From an uncultured Bacteriovorax sp. (lineage in GTDB: Bacteria > Bdellovibrionota > Bacteriovoracia > Bacteriovoracales > Bacteriovoracaceae), in contig CAMLMH010000006.1 in the NCBI GenBank assembly GCA_946481315.1, positions 150,938 through 214,937 of the forward strand: DNA of 64,000 nucleotides, in the 5' to 3' direction. Within the stretch, counting starts at the first letter, position 1. Every line of letters starts with the position of its first letter. Below the pieces are notes generated by a model that was not told where the DNA came from, ran no database searches, and saw only the letters and a list, made by a program, of their open reading frames with translations. The translations under genes and the position numbers were made by a program. This document shows positions 24,231-32,707 of this stretch, piece after piece.

Positions 24231-25583
24231 ATGGCGATTTTAAATACTCCAGCAAACGAACTTCCTCATGATCTTCTGGCCGAAAAGGCCCTGGTCGGCT
24301 GTTTAATTATCGATGGAACGGCCTATGCGGAAATTTCTAACCTCAAACTCAACTCCTCCCATTTCTATGATCCTCGCTACGGCTTTGTCTTTGACGTTAT
24401 AACTGATTTATCTCTCGGCAACCGGGCGATTGACTTCGTTACTGTCTGCAACCGTTTAAAGGACAAAGGAAAGCTTGAAGAAGTGGGTGGTGAATCATTC
24501 GTTTCTTCTCTAACTGAGGATCAGGCTTCATCAGCTAACGTTTATGAGTACGCCAAAATTGTTAAAGACAAACACTCGATGCGCGAGATTATCAAAAACG
24601 CGATGATCGTTGTTCAGATGGGAATGAGTTATACTGGTGAAGCTGATGATTTCATCCAGGATGTTGAATCACGTTTTTTTAAACTTACCAATGACGCTAA
24701 AACCGGTGGGATGGTTAAGATCAACCAGACTCTTCGTGAAAACTTAAAAGAACTTGAAGACACCACCAGAAAAATGGGAGAGATCTCTGGGCTTTCGACA
24801 GGCTACCCGAGGCTGGATGAAAAACTTCTGGGTATGCAGCCGGGGCAGTTAATTGTTCTTGCAGCCCGTCCGGCGATGGGGAAGACCTCGCTGGCCCTCA
24901 ATATTGCTGTCAGCTCATGTATGCAGTCTGGATTACCAGTCGCTATTTTCTCTCTGGAGATGTTAGCGACAGAACTTTCCATGAGAATTTTAACGGGGAG
25001 AGCGAAAGTTGATTCTAAGCGTGTTCGAACAAAGAATTTTTACGATACTGATTTAAGAAGCCTAGCGCGGGCGACTCAAGAGCTATCTTCACTTCCAATT
25101 TACATCAACGATTCAGGTAATACGACTATTCTGGATATTCAGTCTCAGTGCCGGAAAATTAAAGCTGAGCAAGGTCTTGGCCTTATCGTCATCGACTACT
25201 TACAGCTCATGGGTTCTGTAAATAAAAACCTGCAGCGTGAACAACAGATCGCGGAAATTTCCAGAGGACTTAAGACCATGGCCAAAGAACTTGGCTGTCC
25301 GGTGATTGCGCTTTCACAGCTTAACCGCGGTGTTGAGTCCCGTCCTGATAAGCGTCCTACGACTGCTGACCTACGTGAATCCGGAGCAATTGAGCAGGAT
25401 GCGGATATTGTTATGTTCGTTTATCGTGACGAAGTTTATTTCAAAGATTCAACTAAAGAGCCTGGTGTAGCTGAGATCATCGTCGGTAAAAACCGTGCGG
25501 GTGAAATCGGAACAGCAAAACTCGCCTGGGTGGGGGCTTACACCAGCTTTGAAAACCTCGCAGCCAATCGTGAAGGCCCTTAA
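24231..25583 (+). CDS. dnaB: Replicative DNA helicase DnaB
   Basis: 450 residues. The N-terminal domain starts 'LPHDLLAEKALVGCLIIDG', typical of DnaB. The RecA-like C-terminal domain has Walker A 'ARPAMGKTSLALN', Walker B 'LIVIDYLQLM', and 'ALSQLNRGVE...RP' and 'LRESGAIEQDAD' motifs. No intein is present. The helicase unwinds the fork as a hexamer. A good ribosome site (GAGGTGA) precedes the ATG. The position after rplI is the common bacterial arrangement. Its last 14 bp overlap the probable start of pabB. Confidence 0.97.
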   Translation: MAILNTPANELPHDLLAEKALVGCLIIDGTAYAEISNLKLNSSHFYDPRYGFVFDVITDLSLGNRAIDFVTVCNRLKDKGKLEEVGGESFVSSLTEDQASSANVYEYAKIVKDKHSMREIIKNAMIVVQMGMSYTGEADDFIQDVESRFFKLTNDAKTGGMVKINQTLRENLKELEDTTRKMGEISGLSTGYPRLDEKLLGMQPGQLIVLAARPAMGKTSLALNIAVSSCMQSGLPVAIFSLEMLATELSMRILTGRAKVDSKRVRTKNFYDTDLRSLARATQELSSLPIYINDSGNTTILDIQSQCRKIKAEQGLGLIVIDYLQLMGSVNKNLQREQQIAEISRGLKTMAKELGCPVIALSQLNRGVESRPDKRPTTADLRESGAIEQDADIVMFVYRDEVYFKDSTKEPGVAEIIVGKNRAGEIGTAKLAWVGAYTSFENLAANREGP

Positions 25584-26742
25584 TCTTTATTCCGTTTATC
25601 CCCGTGAGGGAAAATTTTTCAAACTAAGTGGCGCTCAAAGCGCCACTGCTTACTATAAAAATCACGCCGTTGATCTTATTAGTGGTGAAAAGAAAACATT
25701 AACCTTCACTGATCTCATGCACGATCTCGATCGTCCCTATCAGGAGTTTACTGAGGAGCTGCGGGTTGTGCATTTTTTCTATGAAGCAGGTTTCGATTTT
25801 AACAGTCTGTCAGAGGAAATTGATCCAGGGTCTCTACTGGCCTTGGACATCACTTATAGTGCAAAAACCGACTGGACAATAGAGTCGGATGTTAAAGCGA
25901 TCATGCTGACAAAAAAAACGGCACCGCTTTATCAGGACTATCTTCAAAAATTTAATAAAGGTTACGCTCATCTCCAGGCGGGAGATTGTTATCAGTTTAA
26001 TCTCACGGAAGAATTTACTTATGAGTTCGATAAACACTTGTCTCCTGATTATTTTCTCAATCGCATCTGGAAAGAAGAAACAGGGAGGGGAGAGTTTGCA
26101 TTCGCCACTTACAGTGAATGTCTGCAAAAATTATTTTTAAGTAATTCTCCTGAGTGTCTTTTTTCTATTATCGGCGACAAAATGATAAGCCGACCTATCA
26201 AGGGGACCGTGTATCGCCAGTCAAATGACCCTCTGGAAATTGAACGGCTCTGGAGTGAATTAAGCAATGATAAAAAAAGTCAGGCAGAGCTTTATATGAT
26301 CACTGATTTGATTCGTAACGATCTCTCCCGGATTGATCTTCCAAGAGCGAAAGTTATAAAAAAGAAAGAGCCGTTGTTGGTTCCCAAAATGCTTCATCAA
26401 TACTCAGAAGTGCAGTTGCAGTTGAGAGAGCATGTAACTTTGAAAAAAATGCTCGTCTCTTTGTTTCCCGGAGGAAGTATTACCGGAGCCCCTAAAAAGC
26501 GTGTGATGCAAATTTTGCGGGATCTCGAAAAGCGCACGCGGGGTTTCTATTGTGGAACAACCCTCACTATGGGAGAGGAATTGAAGGCCTCCATCAATAT
26601 ACGTTCAGCTGTTGTGGATTACAGAGAACTTATTTTAAGTTATCAGGCCGGTGGTGGAATCACTCTGTTAAGCCGGCCAGACGAAGAATTTAAAGAACTA
26701 ACTTACAAACATGACAGCTTTGTCGAGCGTCTAACTCTATAA
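25570..26742 (+). CDS. pabB: Aminodeoxychorismate synthase component I (PabB)
   Basis: About 390 residues, chorismate-binding family. 'RPIKGTVYR' carries the Lys that marks PabB over anthranilate synthase. 'DLIRNDLSRI', 'SLFPGGSITGAPK' and 'YCGTTLTMG' are family signatures. It makes 4-amino-4-deoxychorismate for folate, with ammonia from PabA. No pabA is in the window. It is shorter than the usual about 450, mainly at the N-terminus. The start is uncertain: GTG 25570 overlaps the dnaB end by 14 bp and has no clear ribosome site. The frame is open further into dnaB. Confidence 0.85.
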   Translation: MKALNLYSVYPREGKFFKLSGAQSATAYYKNHAVDLISGEKKTLTFTDLMHDLDRPYQEFTEELRVVHFFYEAGFDFNSLSEEIDPGSLLALDITYSAKTDWTIESDVKAIMLTKKTAPLYQDYLQKFNKGYAHLQAGDCYQFNLTEEFTYEFDKHLSPDYFLNRIWKEETGRGEFAFATYSECLQKLFLSNSPECLFSIIGDKMISRPIKGTVYRQSNDPLEIERLWSELSNDKKSQAELYMITDLIRNDLSRIDLPRAKVIKKKEPLLVPKMLHQYSEVQLQLREHVTLKKMLVSLFPGGSITGAPKKRVMQILRDLEKRTRGFYCGTTLTMGEELKASINIRSAVVDYRELILSYQAGGGITLLSRPDEEFKELTYKHDSFVERLTL

Positions 26743-26795
26743 AATTACTCGTATCTAATAAAAACTTACATTGAATTAATAATGGAGTGGAATCG

Positions 26796-26825
26796 TTGAC
26801 ATTAAATTCCGAGACTCGATATCAT
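26796..26825 (+). promoter_or_regulatory. Sigma-70-type promoter for the 62-residue protein
   Basis: -35 TTGACA (26796-26801) and -10 TATCAT (26820-26825) have an 18-bp spacer. It lies in the non-coding region upstream of the gene at 26941 and gives a leader of about 110 bases. Confidence 0.5.
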
Positions 26826-26940
26826 TTTTTTGCGTCATAGTAATTGACTTTTTGGCCAGGAAAAATTCTAGGCCCTATCCCTTCGATGGATCGATAGGTG
26901 GGTTTAGAAAGGCTCAAACAAAACGACAAAGGAGTGTTGA

Positions 26941-27129
26941 ATGGAAGCTCTAGGTTTAAAGGATTCGGATAAACCAAGAACAACAGATGTCGGGGTAACA
27001 TTAGGTTCCCTTGCTGAAATGACCGGGTTTCCGGTTGAATACATCAAACGTGAGCTTCTTCTTGATGAAGACAGCCTGAGTGTTGAGGAGTTAAGAGAGC
27101 GCGTTCTGGCTTACCTTAATTCACTTTAA
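26941..27129 (+). CDS. Small 62-residue protein, possible helix-turn-helix
   Basis: AAAGGAG stands 7 bases before the ATG. The segment 'TLGSLAEMTGFPVEYIKREL' has the spacing of a helix-turn-helix (LAEMTGFPVEYIKREL, with Gly in the turn). The acidic C-terminus 'SVEELRERVLAYLNSL' is helical and could be for dimerisation. No family recognised; a small DNA-binding regulator is inferred. It has its own promoter and terminator, so it is monocistronic and probably strongly made. Confidence 0.75.
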   Translation: MEALGLKDSDKPRTTDVGVTLGSLAEMTGFPVEYIKRELLLDEDSLSVEELRERVLAYLNSL

Positions 27130-27183
27130 AAAATCGATACAAGCTAAACCTTTTGTCAGTAGGACTTTTGGTTTTTGTACTAA

Positions 27184-27211
27184 AAAGCCTGGCTTCATGC
27201 TAGGCTTTCTT
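27184..27211 (+). terminator. Intrinsic terminator
   Basis: AAAGCCTGGC pairs with GCTAGGCTTT (one G-T pair) around loop TTCAT, followed by CTTATTT. A weaker hairpin (AAACC...GGTTTTT) lies just before it near 27146-27176. The next gene starts only 5 bp after, so a partial read-through role is possible. Confidence 0.75.
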
Positions 27212-27215
27212 ATTT

Positions 27216-28070
27216 ATGGGCCAACCGTTCATCGAATACATTCTCCTTCAGGATATTTCTTCAGTTGAAGAATTTCTGAAGCAGCAATTTAACTGCAGTT
27301 CTTCTAAACTTAAAAAACATTTTGAAAAATCTTTTTTAAGCCGTAGTTTTAAAAGTCGCAGCACACTCAAGTTACCACTTAATTTTGTAAACGATTTGAT
27401 GATCAATCCTGTTTATCAAGGATCTGAGATCGAAATCATTGATGAGAATGAACATTTTTTGGTGATGAATAAAAACCCTGATCAGTTTGTTCATCCACTA
27501 AGCTACACTGAATCAGATAATTGCCTATCATTTTTAAGAAAGAATCGTCCTGAACTCTTATCTGTTAATGCCGGACACTATGATCGCGGGCTTTTGTATC
27601 GCCTCGACTATGAAACATCCGGCGTTCTCATTTATGTAAAAGAAGAAAATCTCTATCATTCACTAAGAGAAAACTTCAATGAGGTCGCCAAAAAGAAAAC
27701 ATACCGCTGTTGGGTCAGTGGTCGATGTGAGCAAAGTGGGACTTTCACTCATAGCTTTCTTTCACAAGGATCTAAGGGCCATAAAGTTCTTGTCACTGAT
27801 GCTTCCGATATCGGAGCTTCTGGAACTTTAAGTGTTACCCCAGTGCGCTTTGATTCTGAACGCGGAGCTACCCTAGTGGAGGTTGACCTTAGAACCGGGC
27901 TACGGCACCAGATCCGGGCCCAGATGGCCTTTATGGGCCATCCTTTGTTAGGTGATAAACTCTATGGCGGTCCGCCCGCGTCTCGGCTCTTTTTACACGC
28001 CCTTACTTATCAGGTGACCTGTCTTAAAAAAGACTTTATTTTTACAAAAAAAGATAATGCTTTCCAATAA
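27216..28070 (+). CDS. RluA-family pseudouridine synthase
   Basis: 284 residues. It isomerises uridine to pseudouridine in rRNA or tRNA. The catalytic motif is 'LLYRLDYETSGVLIY' (RLDxxTSG, catalytic Asp). 'KKTYRCWVSG' and 'LRTGLRHQIRAQMAFMGHPLLGDKLYGG' are the later RluA-family motifs. An N-terminal 70-residue part may be a degenerate S4-like RNA-binding domain. The exact target cannot be told. The ribosome site before ATG 27216 is weak, and the gene begins right after a terminator hairpin. Confidence 0.88.
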   Translation: MGQPFIEYILLQDISSVEEFLKQQFNCSSSKLKKHFEKSFLSRSFKSRSTLKLPLNFVNDLMINPVYQGSEIEIIDENEHFLVMNKNPDQFVHPLSYTESDNCLSFLRKNRPELLSVNAGHYDRGLLYRLDYETSGVLIYVKEENLYHSLRENFNEVAKKKTYRCWVSGRCEQSGTFTHSFLSQGSKGHKVLVTDASDIGASGTLSVTPVRFDSERGATLVEVDLRTGLRHQIRAQMAFMGHPLLGDKLYGGPPASRLFLHALTYQVTCLKKDFIFTKKDNAFQ

Positions 28071-28174
28071 TTAGATTCATTCGAGAGTAGGAAACCAGGC
28101 CAAATAAATTCAAGCCGAAGCCAGCAATAGCCGACAAGAATGGTAAGTTTTAACCCCGTGCTAAGGAACAATAG

Positions 28175-29128
28175 ATGTCTCCACATCAGATGATTTTAGA
28201 AAATAGTTTCTGGAAGTTTTTAGTCTCACTGGAAGAGTTAAAAGAAAAGAAAGAGGTCATCCTTTTTTGTTCTTCACTTTGTATTGATGAAGAGACTTTG
28301 CAAACTTACTGCGAATTTTTAAAAAGCTTTGATATAAAGCTGACGAAGGATGAACAATTTATTTATCCGCTTAAAGATCCTTGTCGCATCAGAGTGGAAT
28401 TTTCGTTGTCGGAATGGTTATCACTGGAAGCCGTTTTGCACGAACAAAGAGCAAAAGACACCGCTGTCTATTACAATAAAATTTTGAGCACGAAGTTTAA
28501 AACTGTGCAAAGACTCAATAAACATGCCTCCATGTTTATCGATCAGCCAAGTGCTGCATCTCTGGGAGTGAGTTATAATCAGCTGGAGAGTTTTAAAAAA
28601 CGAATTGATTATTTTATCTCTCACAGAAAATTAATGAAAATCAGCTTTGTTAATTCCAACAGCTGTGAGCTTCTTCCGCATCGTCAGGTTTTCCTGGATG
28701 GTATTTTATGTGTGGTGGGAGAGAATCTTAAAGACAAAACGCTATGTTATTTTGCAGTTGAAGAAGTTTCCGATATCGATGAATTATCCCAGCAATATGA
28801 GCCAAATCTGAGTCAGATTGAAGTCAATGAATTTATCTGCCATCTTCGAATGGTCAATGGCAAGGAAGAACGCCTGGTTTTGAAAATCTACAGTCAGGAA
28901 GAAGCAGACTTGCTCCCGGCCCATCACTTCTTAGGAAATCCGTTTGTCACTTCCAATACTGAAGGTGACATAATCTGGGCAGCCACACTTGAAATGTGTG
29001 ATGATGTCTATCACTGGTTATGGCAGATGCGAGACCGGGTAGAGATTCTGGACCCCGGACATATCCGCAAAGAATTCGCTCACTACTGTGAGCTGAAAAA
29101 AGAAACGGCGACGAAGAAAGCTTCTTGA
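28175..29128 (+). CDS. WYL-domain regulator without obvious N-terminal helix-turn-helix
   Basis: 317 residues. Residues about 150-210 look like a WYL domain: 'MKISFVNSNSCELLPHRQVFLDG...VVGENL..KTLCYFAVEEVSDI'. The C-terminal part fits the WCX extension ('DVYHWLWQMRDRVEILDPGHIRKEF'). WYL proteins usually have a DNA-binding HTH at the N-terminus. Here the first 140 residues are unclear, although 'WLSLEAVLHEQRA' is a typical pre-WYL segment. It probably binds a nucleotide-like ligand and controls transcription (family knowledge). The TGA overlaps the TTG start of the YciB gene (TTGA). Confidence 0.72.
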   Translation: MSPHQMILENSFWKFLVSLEELKEKKEVILFCSSLCIDEETLQTYCEFLKSFDIKLTKDEQFIYPLKDPCRIRVEFSLSEWLSLEAVLHEQRAKDTAVYYNKILSTKFKTVQRLNKHASMFIDQPSAASLGVSYNQLESFKKRIDYFISHRKLMKISFVNSNSCELLPHRQVFLDGILCVVGENLKDKTLCYFAVEEVSDIDELSQQYEPNLSQIEVNEFICHLRMVNGKEERLVLKIYSQEEADLLPAHHFLGNPFVTSNTEGDIIWAATLEMCDDVYHWLWQMRDRVEILDPGHIRKEFAHYCELKKETATKKAS

Positions 29129-29676
29129 AAAAGAATAACAATTTTTTTCTCTTTTCTTTTCTCCCGGCCATTCTCTACTGGTACCTGGATGAAAATTACC
29201 CGGTGAAAATCGCACTCATCGGTGGTATCTCTCTTTCACTTATTGAAATAGCCGTCGAGAAATATCTGCACGGGCGTATTCATAAGCTGTCCAAGGTTAA
29301 TCTTGTCCTTATAGTCGTTCTGGGAAGTTTCTCCCTTATGGGGGATGACGGCATCTGGTTTAAGCTTCAGCCTGCATTGTCTCTGATAGCTATGGCCCTT
29401 TATATGGGAATCAAATTAAAAAGAGGACAGGGTTTTTTTCAGGAAATGATGGAGGAAATGCGCCCGGAAGGACCGCGACCTCCCGCAATCGTCCTGCGTG
29501 TGATGGAGCGCAATCTTACGTTTTTTTTCGGAGCTTACGGTGTCTTAATGGCCGTCCTGGCCGTCTGGTTCAGTACTTCGGTCTGGGCCTTTTTTAAAAC
29601 GGCCGGGTTTCTCATTGGTTTTGCAGTTTTCATGGTTTATCAGACCTGGTTGAACCGGCAGATGACTAAACATTAA
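29125..29676 (+). CDS. YciB/IspZ-family inner membrane protein
   Basis: 183 residues with five to six hydrophobic helices. 'VVLGSFSLMGDDGIWFKLQPALSLIAMALYMG' (in part) matches the conserved YciB core (GGLTLFFHNDEFIKWKVT). YciB proteins affect envelope and septation in other bacteria. Translation starts at TTG 29125, coupled to the WYL gene by a 4-bp overlap. Confidence is moderate on the name and high that it is a membrane protein. Confidence 0.75.
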   Translation: MKKNNNFFLFSFLPAILYWYLDENYPVKIALIGGISLSLIEIAVEKYLHGRIHKLSKVNLVLIVVLGSFSLMGDDGIWFKLQPALSLIAMALYMGIKLKRGQGFFQEMMEEMRPEGPRPPAIVLRVMERNLTFFFGAYGVLMAVLAVWFSTSVWAFFKTAGFLIGFAVFMVYQTWLNRQMTKH

Positions 29677-29739
29677 ACACCCCTTTCTTTTCTACCTTTC
29701 AGGGCAGAAGGTCCTCCTGATCAATGCTAATCTTACTTC

Positions 29740-30240
29740 ATGCGGAGTCTTATTATTTTATTCATCGTATTTTTTATGTCCTGTGCTCAGGCAAACTCCT
29801 CTGATGAGAGAATCAGTGAACTTATGCGTTTAGATATCTACGATACACTCGAGGAACTGGTTGTTGAAAGAGAAGAGCTGAAACAGAATAAAATCGAACT
29901 GAGCAAAATAGATCAAAGAATAAAGAAAACGAAAAAAGGACAGAACGTATACATCCAGTTTAAGAATGTGGCCGGAACGGTCCTCCTCATAGGTGTTGTT
30001 ATCGGAAGCTATAAGGCGTATTTTCCGCCAGGATTAAGGGCCATGCTCAGCGCCTATCTCACTTTGCATGGATATCACGCAGGAATGATCAAACTAAGCA
30101 GCGGAGATATAGCTGCTCTTTCAAAAGAAATGCAGAAAATTAATTCTCTGATCAATACGCGCCAGTCGCAAATCCGGCAGAGTTTCGATTTTTATTGTGC
30201 ACAGGACGCTTCTCATCCCGTTTGCTGTACGAATTATTGA
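29740..30240 (+). CDS. Putative lipoprotein with internal membrane segment
   Basis: 166 residues. The signal sequence ends in 'FFMSCAQA', a lipobox-like site, though a plain signal peptide is possible. Residues 25-70 are a charged coiled coil ('VVEREELKQNKIELSK'). Then 'VAGTVLLIGVVIGSYKAYF' is a likely membrane helix. The C-terminus has three cysteines ('FYCAQDASHPVCC'). Family not recognised. The ribosome site is poor. It overlaps the AlkB-like gene on the other strand by 7 bp at the 3' end. Confidence 0.65.
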   Translation: MRSLIILFIVFFMSCAQANSSDERISELMRLDIYDTLEELVVEREELKQNKIELSKIDQRIKKTKKGQNVYIQFKNVAGTVLLIGVVIGSYKAYFPPGLRAMLSAYLTLHGYHAGMIKLSSGDIAALSKEMQKINSLINTRQSQIRQSFDFYCAQDASHPVCCTNY

Positions 30241-30818
30241 TAGACGTAACGATAGGTTAAATTCAATCGAGGAGTTTTAACTTTTTTTGTTTTTGCCACC
30301 CGATGATTCCAGTTTTCCTGTAAGTTTCCCTGCATCAGTAACAAGCTTCCATTTTCCAGTATAAGGTCCACGGTTTTAAGTGGAGTCATTCTTTTATGTC
30401 GAAATTGAAAAAGTCTCTCTGCTCCGTAACTCAAAGAGGCAATGACAGGATTTTTCCCTAATGATTTTTCATTGTCGGAGTGCCATGACATATGGTCGTC
30501 GCCGTCCCGATAGTAATTAACGAGGACAGAATTAAACGAACACTGTAGATCTTTTTCCAGGCGATTTTTTAATTCCAGTAAGGCACGTGACCAGACAACC
30601 GTCTCCATCGTAATCCGAGAGTAGGTATAGATTATTCCCGGATCTCCATGCCAGGCCGTCATTCGGGGTTGAGGATGAGTTTTTCCAAACATCGTAATCG
30701 AATCATTTCTCCAGGAAATGTCCTGAAGTAGTTCTTCCATAGTGAACTGCTGATCATAATCAGGACAGTAGAGGGCCACTCCATCCTGATCAAGCACTTT
30801 CTGAAATTTAAGTTTCAT
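30234..30818 (-). CDS. AlkB-like Fe(II)/2-oxoglutarate dioxygenase
   Basis: 194 residues. It likely repairs alkylated bases by oxidative demethylation. 'VNYYRDGDDHMSWHSDNE' gives the HxD iron ligands. 'NWNHRVAKTK' gives the distal His and 'PRLNLTYR' the Arg residues that bind 2-oxoglutarate. The sequence is closer to ALKBH2/3-like proteins than to E. coli AlkB, judging from the 'HSDNE' context. It starts at 30818 and overlaps the stop of the DAHP synthase gene by one base (TAATG), so the two are co-translated. Confidence 0.9.
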   Translation of the reverse strand: MKLKFQKVLDQDGVALYCPDYDQQFTMEELLQDISWRNDSITMFGKTHPQPRMTAWHGDPGIIYTYSRITMETVVWSRALLELKNRLEKDLQCSFNSVLVNYYRDGDDHMSWHSDNEKSLGKNPVIASLSYGAERLFQFRHKRMTPLKTVDLILENGSLLLMQGNLQENWNHRVAKTKKVKTPRLNLTYRYVYQ

Positions 30819-31894
30819 TATTTTTTGTTAAAAAGATCGGTTTGAATTTTAATACTGTCTTCGTGAATGGCATTAAAAATTTCTTTAATAAATTGCGGAT
30901 CCAGTCCGGCTTTTTCAGCACTCTTCATTCTTTCATTCATGAGTTCTTCAAAACGGCTTGTTTGCAATGCTGTGATATTTTGTTCAATTTTGGCTTTCGC
31001 AATTTTTTCAACCACATTTTTGCGCAACTTAAGAGTGTGAATTAACTCTTCATCAATTCGGTCAATCTGAGCACGAAGTTTGACCAGTTCACTGGTAAAA
31101 TGCTGATCAGCAGTTGTCGATTGTTTTAAAGCAAGCTCAGAGAGAATCACTTTTAGTGCGGAAGGAGTCACCTGTTGAGAAGCATCTGACCACGCTTTAT
31201 CAGGATCTGGATGACTTTCAATGATAAGACCGTCCATATCCAGATCGATAGCCTTTTGACAAACTTTCCGGATCAAAGAGCGTTCACCGGCGATGTGGGA
31301 AGGATCACAAATGAGAGGAAGATCAGGACACTTAATTTTTAATTCGGCGGGAATTCTCCATAGCGGATCATTTCTAAACTCCATTTTGTCCGCGACTGAA
31401 AATCCGCGGTGAATGGCAATGAGTTTAGTGATCCCGGAAAGATTAAGTCGTTCCAGAGCACCAATCCATAATTGCAGATCGGCATTGATCGGATTTTTCA
31501 CCATTACCGGTATATCGACTCCTTTCAGACTATCTGCAATCTCCTGTACGGAAAAAGGATTGGCCGTCGTCCGTGCACCGATCCACAATATATCCACACC
31601 ATGCTTAAGACAAAGTTCAACATGTTTAGCTGTCGCAACTTCGGTCGTCACTAACAATCCGGTTTCTTTTTTGACTTCTGCCAGCCAGGGAAGAGCTAAT
31701 TCGCCCAGACCCTCAAAGTTATTAGGACGGGTTCGAGGCTTCCAGATACCTGCACGAAAGACCTTTACTGCCGGAATCCGGGCAAGCTCCCTTGCTGCAC
31801 TCATGACCTGTTCATAAGATTCAGCTGAACACGGACCGGCCATAACCAGAGGAGCAGTAAAGTTTAAATAAGACGCAACAGGAGTGATTTTCAT
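30818..31894 (-). CDS. DAHP synthase fused to chorismate mutase
   Basis: 358 residues. Residues about 1-265 are a type I-beta DAHP synthase: 'MAGPCSAES', 'FRAGIWKPRTRPNNFEG', 'LWIGARTTANPFSVQ', 'KNPINADLQLW', 'CDPSHIAGER', 'DGLIIESHPDP'. Residues about 275-358 are an AroQ-type chorismate mutase ('LRAQIDRIDEELIHTLKLRKNVVEKIAKAK'; in part). The enzyme thus does the first shikimate step and the branch step to prephenate, with the mutase at the C-terminus as known in Bacteroidetes; the mutase part often provides feedback control. Homology begins at ATG 31894; the ribosome site there is weak. It is divergent from the methyltransferase gene at 31963. Confidence 0.92.
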   Translation of the reverse strand: MKITPVASYLNFTAPLVMAGPCSAESYEQVMSAARELARIPAVKVFRAGIWKPRTRPNNFEGLGELALPWLAEVKKETGLLVTTEVATAKHVELCLKHGVDILWIGARTTANPFSVQEIADSLKGVDIPVMVKNPINADLQLWIGALERLNLSGITKLIAIHRGFSVADKMEFRNDPLWRIPAELKIKCPDLPLICDPSHIAGERSLIRKVCQKAIDLDMDGLIIESHPDPDKAWSDASQQVTPSALKVILSELALKQSTTADQHFTSELVKLRAQIDRIDEELIHTLKLRKNVVEKIAKAKIEQNITALQTSRFEELMNERMKSAEKAGLDPQFIKEIFNAIHEDSIKIQTDLFNKK

Positions 31895-31962
31895 GGCTAT
31901 ACCATAACCTTTTTTTGAGTTAATGTTAAGCGCCCCTAAACAGCATAAACAGTGAGAATCGT

Positions 31963-32622
31963 ATGCAGCTTGTAGATAAAAAAATAGAAGATTACTGCTT
32001 AAGTAAGAGTAACCTTCCCTCACAATATTGTTTGGCCCTGGAAAATCACACCCGCGCCAATATTTCCGGAGCGCAAATGCTGATCGGAAAAATGGAGGCT
32101 TCTTTCTTAGGATTTTTACTGAGATCTATCAATGCTAAGCGTGTGCTTGAGCTTGGAACTTACACGGGCTACTCCGCGCTGGCCATGGCGGAAAATCTTC
32201 CTTCTGATGGGGAAGTCATCACCTTGGATATTAATCAGTCGACCATCGAAGTTGCCAAAAATTTCTGGGGAAAATCTCCTGACGGAAAGAAAATCAAAAG
32301 TATCCTTGGACAAGCGATTGAAGTTATCCCGACCTTAAGCGGAGAATTTGATCTGGTTTTCATCGATGCAGATAAACGCAACTACATCGACTATCTTAAG
32401 ATGACTCTTCCCAAGCTTTCCAATAAGGGCATGATTGTTATTGATAACGTTCTCTGGAGTGGCAAAGTTCTCCCTGATGCGGAACTCGATAAAAGTGTTC
32501 ATTACGACAGCAACACGGAATTTATCCGCAAAGTGAATGACTTCATCGCAGAATCAAAGGATCTTTACGGAACTTTACTCCCCATCCGTGATGGAATGTT
32601 TTTGATCAAAAAAATTGTATGA
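31963..32622 (+). CDS. O-methyltransferase of the CCoAOMT / TrmR-like family
   Basis: 219 residues, SAM-dependent. 'VLELGTYTGYSALAMAENLP' is motif I. 'DLVFIDADKRNYIDYL' and 'GMIVIDNVLWSGKV' are the metal-dependent family motifs. Family members methylate catechol-type substrates or tRNA hydroxyuridine (TrmR/YrrM). Which applies here cannot be told. The gene is divergent from the DAHP synthase gene. Confidence 0.88.
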   Translation: MQLVDKKIEDYCLSKSNLPSQYCLALENHTRANISGAQMLIGKMEASFLGFLLRSINAKRVLELGTYTGYSALAMAENLPSDGEVITLDINQSTIEVAKNFWGKSPDGKKIKSILGQAIEVIPTLSGEFDLVFIDADKRNYIDYLKMTLPKLSNKGMIVIDNVLWSGKVLPDAELDKSVHYDSNTEFIRKVNDFIAESKDLYGTLLPIRDGMFLIKKIV

Positions 32623-32707
32623 CATGGCGCTTTGCGTTCACGGATGCCAGACACTTTTTTTGATGTTATAAAAAGCGCTGGAATAAACCTGTAAGAAAAG
32701 AGTCATC

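Noticed and set aside
25495..25569. Extension of pabB into dnaB from ATG 25495
   Set aside because: It reads the dnaB C-terminus in another frame; the extra residues show no chorismate-enzyme similarity.
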